This document shows, piece by piece, positions 8,825 to 17,130 of a DNA stretch of 34,973 bases. The stretch is from assembly GCA_022844525.1 (NCBI GenBank), contig JALHLO010000013.1, positions 1-34,973 on the forward strand, written 5' to 3'. The translations under genes were made by a program, and so were the position numbers. The notes beneath the pieces are model-generated. The model saw nothing but the letters and a program-made list of their open reading frames with translations. It did not search any database and had not been told where the DNA came from. How positions within the stretch are numbered: position 1 is the first letter of the stretch; each line of letters starts with the position of its first letter. This DNA is from Ramlibacter sp. (GTDB lineage: Bacteria > Pseudomonadota > Gammaproteobacteria > Burkholderiales > Burkholderiaceae_C).

Positions 8825-9825
8825 TTGGCCTTGGCTCCGAAGCCCGTCTTCTTCATGCTCTTCTTGGTGTCGCTCACCATGTTGTCGAACTGGAGGCGCA
8901 TCTTCTCACCGACGGAGAGCTTGGTGTAGCGCCGCTCCCCCTCGCGGCTGAGTTCCTTCTGCAGCGCGAACACCGACTGCGGGCGGGACAGCGGATCGAG
9001 CGACATGCACCATTCGACCACCTCGATCAGGTTGTCGGAGTAGACGCCGCGCAGGCGGGACAGGGCGAGCGACAGGCGGTCCTTCTCCAGTCGCTGCGGC
9101 GCATCGTTCGGGGGATAACCCTGCATGCACGCGTAGATGCAGGCGCCGATGGCGTAGATGTCCGTCCAGGGGCCCATGGAGGAGTCCCGGCGGTACATCT
9201 CCGGCGCCGCGAAACCCGGCGTGTACATGGGGCGGATGAAATTCCCTTCCTTGGACAGCACTTCGCGCGCCGCGCCGAAATCGATCATCACGGCGCGGTT
9301 GTCGTCCGTTATGAAGATGTTGGCAGGCTTGATGTCCAGGTGCAACATCTTGTGCTGGTGCACGATGCGCAGCCCGCGCAGGATCTCGTCGAACAGCGAC
9401 CGGATGGTCGATTCGCGGAACACCTTCTGCTTCTTCAGCTCGCGCGCGGTGATGATGAAGTCCTGCAGGGTCGCGCCCTCCAGGTAGTTCATCACCATGT
9501 AGACGGTCTCGTTCTCGCGGAAGAAGTTCAGCACGCTCACCACCGAGCTGTGCGAGATCTGCGCGAGCGAACGGCCCTCCTCGAAGAAGCTTTTCAGGCC
9601 CAGTCGGTAGAGGGACAGCTTCTCGGGCGCCACCTGCGGCAGCAACTCCCCCGGGGGGCGCGTGGCGAGCGAGGACGGCAGGTATTCCTTGATCGCGACC
9701 TGCTGGCCTTCGTTGTCGACGGCCAGGTAGACGACGCCAAAGCCACCGGAGGACAGCTTGCGCACCACACGGTAGCCTCCGATCACGGTATCCGGCGGTA
9801 AGGGTGCCGGTTTGAGCTTTGACAT
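8821..9825 (-). CDS. Ser/Thr protein kinase (Hanks type)
   Basis: MSKLKPAPLPPDTVIGGYRVVRKLSSGGFGVVYLAVDNEGQQVAIKEYLP...HLDIKPANIFITDDNRAVMIDFGAARE...PGFAAPEMY. Start set at ATG 9825; the track ORF is over-extended. Confidence 0.94.
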   Translation of the reverse strand: MSKLKPAPLPPDTVIGGYRVVRKLSSGGFGVVYLAVDNEGQQVAIKEYLPSSLATRPPGELLPQVAPEKLSLYRLGLKSFFEEGRSLAQISHSSVVSVLNFFRENETVYMVMNYLEGATLQDFIITARELKKQKVFRESTIRSLFDEILRGLRIVHQHKMLHLDIKPANIFITDDNRAVMIDFGAAREVLSKEGNFIRPMYTPGFAAPEMYRRDSSMGPWTDIYAIGACIYACMQGYPPNDAPQRLEKDRLSLALSRLRGVYSDNLIEVVEWCMSLDPLSRPQSVFALQKELSREGERRYTKLSVGEKMRLQFDNMVSDTKKSMKKTGFGAKAK

Positions 9826-9906
9826 AATTTGAAGATTGTGGGGGCGCTGGCGCGCCCCTGCGATTACCGCATTCCCCTCAACGACTTCTTCAAAAGACCC
9901 CTCTGC

Positions 9907-10827
9907 ATGCCAGTTTACAGTATGACCGGTTACGCCTCGGCACAAACGAGCCCGGGGACCGCGCCGGCCGGTCACGATGGCAGCAAGCCCGCAACAGCGA
10001 TGCGGCTTGGACTGGAGATCCGGTCGGTCAACAGCCGCTTCCTGGACCTGTCCTTCCGCCTCGGCGAGGAACTGCGCGCCCATGAACCGGCCCTGCGCGA
10101 GCTGATCGCCGGGCGCATCAAGCGCGGCAAGGTCGAAGTGCGCGCCGGGGTGGAGGGGGCCGCCGCGGAGATCGCGCGCGAGCCGTCCATGGGCACCCTG
10201 CAGCGGCTGGCCGCCCTGCAGGACACCGTCAAGACCTGGATGCCCACCGCCGCGGCCCTGTCGGTCGCCGAGATCCTGCGCCTGTCCGCGTCCGAGGGCG
10301 ACACCTCGGTGGACTGGGGCGAGAGCCTGCAGCAGCTGGCCGCCAGGACCCTGGAGGACCTGGTCGCCGCCCGCGAGCGCGAAGGCGCGCGGCTGGCCAC
10401 CATGTTGATCGGCCACCTGGAGCAGTTGCGCACCCTGGCGGCCCAGGCCAGGCCGCTGGTGCCGCAGCTGGTGGAGCAGCAGCGCCAGAAGTTCCTGGAG
10501 CGCTGGAAGGACGCGATGGCGCTGGGCGAAGGCACCGCCACGCCGGAAGCCGCGCAGGACCGCGCGCTGAGCGAAGCCACGGCGTTCGCGATCCGGATCG
10601 ACGTGGCCGAGGAACTGACCCGGCTGGCCGCCCACGTGGACGAGATCGAGCGCCTGATCAGGAAGGGCGGCGAGATCGGCAAGCGGCTCGATTTCCTGAT
10701 CCAGGAGCTGCACCGGGAGGCCAACACCCTGGGCTCGAAGTCCGCGGCGCTGGAGCTGACCAAGATCTCGGTGGACATGAAGGTCCTCATCGAGCAGATG
10801 CGCGAACAGGTCCAGAACATCGAGTAG
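9907..10827 (+). CDS. yicC: YicC family endoribonuclease/stress-induced protein
   Basis: [13 protein letters not shown]...[43 protein letters not shown]...[24 protein letters not shown]; precedes gmk. Start could be 9907 or 9919. Confidence 0.92.
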   Translation: MPVYSMTGYASAQTSPGTAPAGHDGSKPATAMRLGLEIRSVNSRFLDLSFRLGEELRAHEPALRELIAGRIKRGKVEVRAGVEGAAAEIAREPSMGTLQRLAALQDTVKTWMPTAAALSVAEILRLSASEGDTSVDWGESLQQLAARTLEDLVAAREREGARLATMLIGHLEQLRTLAAQARPLVPQLVEQQRQKFLERWKDAMALGEGTATPEAAQDRALSEATAFAIRIDVAEELTRLAAHVDEIERLIRKGGEIGKRLDFLIQELHREANTLGSKSAALELTKISVDMKVLIEQMREQVQNIE

Positions 10828-10850
10828 CGCACGGCCTCTTACAATCGCCC

Positions 10851-11468
10851 ATGGACTACCCCGGCAACCTCTTCGTCGTCGCAGCCCCTTCCGGCGCCGG
10901 CAAGTCCAGCCTGGTCAAGGCCTTGCTGGAGCTCGATTCGCACGTCCAGCCCTCCGTTTCGCACACCACCCGGCCGCCGCGCGGCCAGGAAAAGCACGGG
11001 CGCGAATACTTCTTCGTCTCCGAAGGCGAGTTCGACCAGATGGTGCTGGGCGACGCCTTCGTGGAATGGGCGCACGTGCACGGCCGGCGCTACGGCACCT
11101 CCAAGAAGATGATCGAGGACCGCATCGCCCACGGCTCCGACGTGATCCTGGAGATCGACTGGCAGGGCGCGCTGCAGATCAAGCGCATCTTCACCAACGC
11201 GATCCTGGTCTTCATCCTGCCCCCCAGCTGGGAGGAACTGCGCTCGCGGCTGGAACGCCGGGGCGAGGACTCCCCCGAAGTGATCGAAACCCGACTCGCC
11301 AACGCGGCCGCCGAACTGGCGCAGGCGAAAGAATTCGATTTCGTTATAATCAACGAGTTATTTGAGCGCGCGCTTTTCGACCTGAAAGCGATCGTGCACT
11401 CCCAGCGCCTGAAGTACGTGTCCCAGCGCCGGCTGCGCGCGGACACCTTCAAGGCCCTCGGCATCTGA
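10851..11468 (+). CDS. gmk: Guanylate kinase
   Basis: [27 protein letters not shown]...[22 protein letters not shown]...[18 protein letters not shown]. Confidence 0.97.
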   Translation: MDYPGNLFVVAAPSGAGKSSLVKALLELDSHVQPSVSHTTRPPRGQEKHGREYFFVSEGEFDQMVLGDAFVEWAHVHGRRYGTSKKMIEDRIAHGSDVILEIDWQGALQIKRIFTNAILVFILPPSWEELRSRLERRGEDSPEVIETRLANAAAELAQAKEFDFVIINELFERALFDLKAIVHSQRLKYVSQRRLRADTFKALGI

Positions 11469-11493
11469 GACCCATTCCCGGAGAGATTCATCC

Positions 11494-11697
11494 ATGGCCC
11501 GTATCACCGTCGAAGACTGCCTTGCCAAGATCCCCAACCGCTTCCAGCTGGTGCTCGCCGCGACCTACCGCGCCCGCATGCTGAGCCAGGGCCACGCGCC
11601 CAAGATCGAGAGCAAGAACAAGCCGGGCGTGACCGCCCTGCGCGAGATCGCCGAAGGCAAGATCGGCCTGGAGATGCTGAAGAAGGTGCCGGGTTAA
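11494..11697 (+). CDS. rpoZ: RNA polymerase omega subunit
   Basis: [58 protein letters not shown]. Confidence 0.97.
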   Translation: MARITVEDCLAKIPNRFQLVLAATYRARMLSQGHAPKIESKNKPGVTALREIAEGKIGLEMLKKVPG

Positions 11698-11711
11698 GCG
11701 AAGCGTTCGCC

Positions 11712-11738
11712 CGGCATCCCCGCGCAGGCGGGGATCCA
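11712..11738. repeat. Short palindromic repeat of the 'DPRLRGD' type
   Basis: GGCATCCCCGCGCAGGCGGGGATCC; the antisense ORF through it reads FLDPRLRGDAG, a familiar signature of dispersed short palindromes in proteobacterial genomes. Confidence 0.6.
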
Positions 11739-11739
11739 A

Positions 11740-11767
11740 GAAAAGCACCGCCCCGCGGTGCTTTTTC
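11740..11767 (+). terminator. Rho-independent terminator between rpoZ and spoT
   Basis: GAAAAGCACCGCCCCGCGGTGCTTTTTC: 8-bp GC-rich stem followed by a T5 tract. Confidence 0.85.
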
Positions 11768-11811
11768 ATTTCCGTTTCCCTCTGCCGTAGCCCGCGCGCT
11801 ACATTAGGGCC

Positions 11812-14076
11812 ATGAGCGCGGTGCTCCCACCGGTTTCGGGCAGCGGCAAGCGGCCCAGCAGCCCCATCCTCCCCTCCCCCGCCGCGGCCAATGCCGCAGC
11901 GGCGAGCTTTGCCGCGCTGACCGCCCGCCTGGACTACCTGGACCCGGGCGAAGTGGACCTGGTCCGCAAGGCCTACCGGTTCGCCGACGAGTCGCACCTG
12001 GGGCAGATGCGCGCCAGCGGCGAGCCCTACATCACCCACCCGATCGCCGTCGCCGCGCAATGCGCCGAGTGGAAGCTGGACGCCCAGGCCCTGATGGCCG
12101 CCCTGCTGCACGACGCCATCGAGGACTGCGGCGTCACCAAGCCGCAGCTGATCGAGCGCTTCGGCGCCCCCGTCGCCGAACTGGTCGACGGCCTCACCAA
12201 GCTGGACAAGCTGCAGTTCAACACGCGGGAAGAGAACCAGGCCGAGAGCTTCCGCAAGATGCTGCTGGCGATGGCGCGCGACGTGCGCGTGATCCTGGTG
12301 AAGCTGGCCGACCGCACGCACAACATGCGCACGCTGGAAGACGTGCCGCGCGAGAAGTGGCACCGCATCGCCAGCGAGACCCTGGACATCTACGCGCCGA
12401 TCGCGCACCGCCTGGGCCTGAACACCACCTACCGCGAGCTGCAGGAGCTGTCCTTCCGCTACCTCAAGCCCTGGCGCTACGCGGTGCTGTCCAAGGCGGT
12501 GTCGCGCGCGCGCAGCCGCCGCCGCGACCTGATCCAGAAGGTGCACCGCGACGTGGAGAACGCCTTCGACGCCGCCGCCATGAAGGTGCGCATCGCCGGG
12601 CGCGAGAAGACGCTGTTCTCCATCTACAAGAAGATGGACGAGAAGCACCTGAGCTTCGCCCAGGTGACCGACATCTACGGCTTCCGCATCATCGTGCCGA
12701 CGGTGACCGACTGCTATACGGCCATGGGCCTGCTGCACCAGCTGTACAAGCCGGTGCCGGGCAAGTTCAAGGACCACATCGCCATCCCCAAGATCAACGG
12801 CTACCAGTCGCTGCACACCACGCTGGTCGGGCCCTCGGGCGTGAACGTGGAATTCCAGCTGCGCACCGAAGCCATGCACCTGGTGGCCGAATCCGGCGTG
12901 GCGGCGCACTGGCTGTACAAGGCCAGCACCCCGCAGGAAGAGAACACCGAGCGGCTGGGCACCAAGTGGCTGCAGTCGCTGCTGGACATCCAGAACGAGA
13001 CGCGCGACGCCGCGGAGTTCTGGGACCACGTCAAGATCGACCTGTTCCCCGACGCGGTGTACGTGTTCACGCCCAAGAGCCAGATCCTGGCGCTGCCGCG
13101 CGGCGCCACGGTAGTGGACTTCGCCTACGCCATCCACTCCGACGTCGGCGACCACACGGTGGCGGCGCGCATCAACGGCGCGCAGGTGCCGCTGCGCACC
13201 GAGCTGAAGAACGGCGACGTGGTGGAAGTGGTGACCGCGCCCGTGTCCACGCCCAACCCGGCCTGGCTCGGCTTCGTGCGCACGGGCCGCGCGCGCTCCA
13301 AGATCCGCCATCACCTGAAGACGCTGGCGCAGGCGGAGTCGCAGCAGCTCGGGGAAAAGCTCCTGACCCAGGCGCTGCGCGCCGAGGGCATGGAGAAGCT
13401 GCCGCCGGACAACGACACCTATCACGCGCTGTGGGAAAAGCTGCTGCGCTTCACCGGCAACAAGAGCCGGCCCGAGCTGCTCACCGACCTGGGGCTGGGC
13501 AAGCGCATCGCCGGCATCGTGGCCAAGCGGCTGATGACGCTGCTGGCGGAGATGGGCGAGAAGCCCGATGCCGTGTTGCTCAGCCGCGAGCGCTTCACCG
13601 CGCACGAGAACGTCTCGCAAGGCGGCCTCACGCTGGACGGCAGCGAGAACGCCTCCGTGCAGTTCGCCAGCTGCTGCCGCCCGGTGCCGGGCGACCCCAT
13701 CCTGGGCTATCTCGGCCGCGGCGAGGGCCTGGTGGTGCACACCGCCGATTGCACGGTCGCCAAGCGCCTGCAGCACAAGGACGCCGAGCGCTTCATCGGC
13801 GTGGAATGGGCGGAGGAGCCGGTGCGCTCCTTCGAGACCGGCATCCTGGTGACCGTGGCCAACGGCAAGGGCGCGCTGGCGCGCGTGGCCGCCGCGCTGG
13901 CCACCGCCGAGGCGGACATCACGCACGTGGACATGGACGACGAGCGCGCGCAGGACGCCACGGACCTGCGCTTCGTGGTGGCGGTGCGGGACCGCACGCA
14001 CCTGGAGTCGGTGCTGCGCAACCTGAAACGCACGCCGAGCGTGATGAACGCGGTGCGGATCCGGCCGGGGGGCTGA
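11812..14076 (+). CDS. spoT: Bifunctional (p)ppGpp synthetase/hydrolase (SpoT/Rel)
   Basis: HD hydrolase region (ALLHDAIEDCG), synthetase REKTLFSIYKKM...VTDIYGFRIIV, TGS (YVFTPKSQILALPRGATVVDFAYAIH) and C-terminal ACT; follows gmk-rpoZ. Confidence 0.96.
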   Translation: MSAVLPPVSGSGKRPSSPILPSPAAANAAAASFAALTARLDYLDPGEVDLVRKAYRFADESHLGQMRASGEPYITHPIAVAAQCAEWKLDAQALMAALLHDAIEDCGVTKPQLIERFGAPVAELVDGLTKLDKLQFNTREENQAESFRKMLLAMARDVRVILVKLADRTHNMRTLEDVPREKWHRIASETLDIYAPIAHRLGLNTTYRELQELSFRYLKPWRYAVLSKAVSRARSRRRDLIQKVHRDVENAFDAAAMKVRIAGREKTLFSIYKKMDEKHLSFAQVTDIYGFRIIVPTVTDCYTAMGLLHQLYKPVPGKFKDHIAIPKINGYQSLHTTLVGPSGVNVEFQLRTEAMHLVAESGVAAHWLYKASTPQEENTERLGTKWLQSLLDIQNETRDAAEFWDHVKIDLFPDAVYVFTPKSQILALPRGATVVDFAYAIHSDVGDHTVAARINGAQVPLRTELKNGDVVEVVTAPVSTPNPAWLGFVRTGRARSKIRHHLKTLAQAESQQLGEKLLTQALRAEGMEKLPPDNDTYHALWEKLLRFTGNKSRPELLTDLGLGKRIAGIVAKRLMTLLAEMGEKPDAVLLSRERFTAHENVSQGGLTLDGSENASVQFASCCRPVPGDPILGYLGRGEGLVVHTADCTVAKRLQHKDAERFIGVEWAEEPVRSFETGILVTVANGKGALARVAAALATAEADITHVDMDDERAQDATDLRFVVAVRDRTHLESVLRNLKRTPSVMNAVRIRPGG

Positions 14077-14079
14077 GGC

Positions 14080-14159
14080 GTCGCGGTTCGCCTGCGGGCT
14101 CACCGCGACCTACGACGCCCGATGTAGGTCGTGGTGAGCCCGCAGGCGAACCGCGACAC
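14080..14159. repeat. REP-like inverted pair, GTAG feet facing inward
   Basis: GTCGCGGTTCGCCTGCGGGCTCACCGCGACCTAC gacgcccga TGTAGGTCGTGGTGAGCCCGCAGGCGAACCGCGACAC; near-perfect long inverted repeat between convergent spoT and greB. Confidence 0.88.
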
Positions 14160-14726
14160 TCAGGGTGCCACCGGCGCCGGATACTCCACCTTCAGGATCT
14201 CCACTTCCTTCACCCCCAGCGGCGTCACCAGCTTCACCACGTCCCCTTCGCGCGCCTTCAGCAGCGCCCGCGCGATCGGCGAGACCCAGCTCACCTGCCC
14301 CTGGGCGCTGTCCGCCTCGTCGATGCCCAGGATGGTCACCGTGCGCTCCACGCCCGTGTCCACCTCGGCGTAGGTCACGGTGGCGCCGAAGAACACCTGG
14401 TCGTGCCCGTGGTGCAGCGAGGGGTCGGTCACCTCCGCGATCTCCAGGCGCTTGGTCAGGAAGCGGATGCGGCGGTCGATCTCGCGCAGCCGCTTCTTGC
14501 CGTACAGGTAGTCGCCGTTCTCCGACCGGTCGCCGTTGCTGGCGGCCCAGTGCACCACCTCCACCACCTTGGGCCGCTCGTCGTCGATCAACTGCAGCAG
14601 TTCGGCGCGCAGGCGCGCGTAGCCCTGCGGGGTGATGTAGTTCTTGCCACCGGGCGGCAGGGGCGGCAATGCGCCGCCGTCCTCGTCTTCCTCGGTGTCG
14701 GTCTCGCGCGTGAACGCCTTGCTCAT
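14160..14726 (-). CDS. greB: Transcription elongation factor GreB
   Basis: NYITPQGYARLRAELLQLIDDERPKVVEVVHWAASNGDRSENGDYLYGKKRLREIDRRIRFLTKRLEIAEV.... Confidence 0.94.
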   Translation of the reverse strand: MSKAFTRETDTEEDEDGGALPPLPPGGKNYITPQGYARLRAELLQLIDDERPKVVEVVHWAASNGDRSENGDYLYGKKRLREIDRRIRFLTKRLEIAEVTDPSLHHGHDQVFFGATVTYAEVDTGVERTVTILGIDEADSAQGQVSWVSPIARALLKAREGDVVKLVTPLGVKEVEILKVEYPAPVAP

Positions 14727-14851
14727 GCGGCCAAGCATACCCAGTGCGGCGGCCGCGCGACAGCGCCGGCGTCCTACAGCGGGAAGGGCCGCCGGCCGGT
14801 GCGGCAGAGCCGCCCTGGCGCCGCACCATGCGGCCATCGAGGAGCCGCGTG

Positions 14852-15154
14852 ATGACCATCGAACTTGCCGCCCCGCCCGCCATCAACCCCACCGCCGAGG
14901 AGGCCTACTGGCGCGAGGCCTTCCGCAGCGAGCCCTACTACCGCAGCGACCTCACCTACGAGGACTACGGGCCGGCCTACCGCGTGGGCTACACCGGCCC
15001 GGTGCGCCGCAACGGCGAGTTCGAACAGCTCGAAGGCGAACTGAAGAGCGACTTCGAAAGCGTGCGCGGCAAGTCCCGCCTGCGCTGGGAGGAAGCCCGC
15101 GAGGCCACGCGGGCGGCGTGGAAGCGCGTGACGCACAGCGAACCTGGGCACTGA
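14852..15154 (+). CDS. Hypothetical protein (100 aa)
   Basis: MTIELAAPPAINPTAEEAYWREAFRSEPYYRSDLTYEDYGPAYRVGYTGPVRRNGEFEQLEGELKSDFE...; GGAG ribosome-binding site; internal AYWREAFRSEPYY...DYGPAYRVGY pattern seen in stress-associated small proteins. Confidence 0.7.
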   Translation: MTIELAAPPAINPTAEEAYWREAFRSEPYYRSDLTYEDYGPAYRVGYTGPVRRNGEFEQLEGELKSDFESVRGKSRLRWEEAREATRAAWKRVTHSEPGH

Positions 15155-15265
15155 GTCACAGCTTTGCGCGGGATTTTCCCCTGCGATCGCAGGAGGCAGG
15201 CGTAAACGGGGTCCCTAGAATGGTCAGCACGCAGCTTCGACCGCGGCTCGCGCCCGGGCCATCGC

Positions 15266-15724
15266 TTGAACTCCACTCACGGCACCGCCCTGGATTTCCC
15301 GCCCGCCACGGTGCTGCCGGGCCGGCCGCTGGTGGCCGTCCTGCCCTTCACGCCCTGTGGTGACGACCCCCGGCTGGCCCTGCTCGGCACCGAGATCGCC
15401 GACCGGCTGCGCGAGCGGCTGGCCAGTGACCCGGCCACGCGGGCCATCCTGATCAGCTCCGACTTCCTGGCCAAGGCCCCGCCGCACGCGCTGGAACTGA
15501 TCTGCCGCGAGCTGCGCGTGGGCCACCTCATTTCCGGCAAGTGCCATGCCACGGGCCCGGAACCATCGCTGTACGTCGAACTGACGGACACACGCGAGTG
15601 GCACATCCGCTGGGCCGACTTCCAGCGTTTCGGCGCGCGCCGCATGCTCGCCGAGGACGGCGAGGCGATGGACCGGCTGGTGGCGCAGCTGCGCACCACG
15701 CTGGCCGAACACCGCCTCCGTTGA
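15266..15724 (+). CDS. Hypothetical protein with TolB/adenylate-cyclase-associated N-terminal-like fold
   Basis: ...RPLVAVLPFTPCGDDPRLALLGTEIADRLRERLASDPATRAILISSDFLAKA...; start codon uncertain (TTG 15266 or GTG near 15310). Confidence 0.6.
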   Translation: MNSTHGTALDFPPATVLPGRPLVAVLPFTPCGDDPRLALLGTEIADRLRERLASDPATRAILISSDFLAKAPPHALELICRELRVGHLISGKCHATGPEPSLYVELTDTREWHIRWADFQRFGARRMLAEDGEAMDRLVAQLRTTLAEHRLR

Positions 15725-15741
15725 CCGGGGGAACCCGGTCA
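15722..15741 (+). terminator. Perfect hairpin at the stop codon (possible 3'-end stabiliser or attenuator)
   Basis: TGACCGGG-GGAA-CCCGGTCA: 8-bp stem with a GNRA-type loop, no T tract. Confidence 0.4.
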
Positions 15742-15809
15742 GCCGAATGGTGGATGTCGCTCGCGCGCGCATCTCCCTAGCATGGCCTTTCCAGAGAGGG
15801 AAGAACAAC

Positions 15810-16073
15810 ATGGCCAGCTACTTTGTCGCGTGCGAGGCGCAGCCGGACGGAGCCCACGCCGTCCATGACCGCAGCCGCTGCCCGCCCGCCTGCTTTCCCT
15901 ACGATGCCGAGAAGGAGTATCTAGGCGAGTTCGACGAGGCGGGGCAGGCCCTCGCGGTGGCGCGGCTGCGCTATGCGCACGCCCGCGGCTGCGCCTGCTG
16001 CGACGGCCTGATCCCGGTGACCCGCGTGGTCGCCGGCGAACCGCTCCCCGACCTCTTTCCCCTGCGCACCTGA
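15810..16073 (+). CDS. Hypothetical cysteine-containing protein (87 aa)
   Basis: MASYFVACEAQPDGAHAVHDRSRCPPACFPYDAEKEYLGEFDEAGQALAVARLRYAHARGCACCDGLIPVTRV...; GAAGAAC spacer upstream; sensible ORF between flanking genes. Confidence 0.6.
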   Translation: MASYFVACEAQPDGAHAVHDRSRCPPACFPYDAEKEYLGEFDEAGQALAVARLRYAHARGCACCDGLIPVTRVVAGEPLPDLFPLRT

Positions 16074-16166
16074 AGGCGAAGCGGCCGTCCATCGGCCGCG
16101 TCCGTGGACAAGCGTCAACGCTGTCCGACGTCAGCAGTTCGCGGCCCGCTTCCATACTGGCGCCGC

Positions 16167-17129
16167 ATGCAGTTCAACCCCCTCGACCTGTTCCTGATCG
16201 CGATCGTGCTGGCGGGCGCCTGGGCGGGCTGGGCGCGGGGTTTCCTGTTCGCCGGGCTGGACCTGCTGACGCTCGTCGCGAGCCTCGCGGCCGCCTTCCT
16301 CGGGTACCACCACGTCACCCGCTGGGTGGCCTCGCTGGCACCCGCGCTGGGCGTATGGATCGCCCCGCTGTCCTTCGTGGCGGTCTTCCTGCTGGTGCAC
16401 TTCGTGCTGGCCACGCTGGTCCTGAAGTTCACGCTGAAGCTGCCCAGGCAGGTGCACGGCAACTTGCTGAACCGGGTGCTGGGGATCGTGCCCGGCACGG
16501 TGAACGGCGCCATGTACGCCGTGGTGGCCGCCGTGCTGCTGCTCACGCTGCCCCTGGGCGCGCGCATCACCACCTGGGCGCACGACAGCGCCCTGGCCGG
16601 GCGCTTCTCCGCGCCGGCGGAATGGGTGGAGGTGCGGCTCGGCCCGGTGTTCGAGCCGGCGGTGCAGAAGCTGGCCGACATGTTGACGGTCCAGCCCGAA
16701 TCGCACGACCGCATCGCGCTGCGCTTTCGCGTGCAGAAGGCCGAGCCGCGGCCGGACCTGGAGTCGCAGATGCTGGAACTGGTGAACGCGGAACGGCGCG
16801 CCGCCGGCCTCAAGCCGGTCAAGCCCGACCCGGTGCTGTCGCAGGTGGCGCGCGCGCACAGCCGCGACATGTTCTCGCGCGGCTATTTCTCGCACTTCAC
16901 GCCCGAGGGCAAGGACCTGGGCGACCGCCTGCAGCAGGCGCGCATCGGCTACCTCAGCGCCGGCGAGAACCTGGCGCTGGCGCCGACGCTGTTCACCGCG
17001 CACAACGGGCTGATGCACTCGCCGGGCCACCGCGCCAACATCCTGCGGCCGCAGTTCGGCCGGCTGGGCATCGGCATCCTCGACGGCGGCAACCACGGCC
17101 TGATGGTCACGCAGGCCTTCCGCAACTGA
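16167..17129 (+). CDS. CvpA-like membrane domain fused to a CAP/SCP extracellular domain
   Basis: N-terminus MQFNPLDLFLIAIVLAGAWAGWARGFLFAGLDLLTLVASL (CvpA-like); C-terminus LVNAERRAAGLKPV...VARAHSRDMFSRGYFSHFTPEGK...AGENLA...HSPGHRANIL (CAP). Confidence 0.85.
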   Translation: MQFNPLDLFLIAIVLAGAWAGWARGFLFAGLDLLTLVASLAAAFLGYHHVTRWVASLAPALGVWIAPLSFVAVFLLVHFVLATLVLKFTLKLPRQVHGNLLNRVLGIVPGTVNGAMYAVVAAVLLLTLPLGARITTWAHDSALAGRFSAPAEWVEVRLGPVFEPAVQKLADMLTVQPESHDRIALRFRVQKAEPRPDLESQMLELVNAERRAAGLKPVKPDPVLSQVARAHSRDMFSRGYFSHFTPEGKDLGDRLQQARIGYLSAGENLALAPTLFTAHNGLMHSPGHRANILRPQFGRLGIGILDGGNHGLMVTQAFRN

Positions 17130-17130
17130 G

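Noticed and set aside
11488-14103. 871-aa antisense ORF opposite spoT, and other long antisense ORFs (e.g. 20530-22869, 32288-34057)
   Set aside because: His/Arg/Gln/Ala-rich translations without recognisable domains, exactly opposite well-supported genes; expected shadow ORFs in GC-rich DNA.
16080-16106. GCGGCCGTCCATCGGCCGC hairpin as a terminator
   Set aside because: Short imperfect stem with no T tract; common by chance in this GC-rich sequence.
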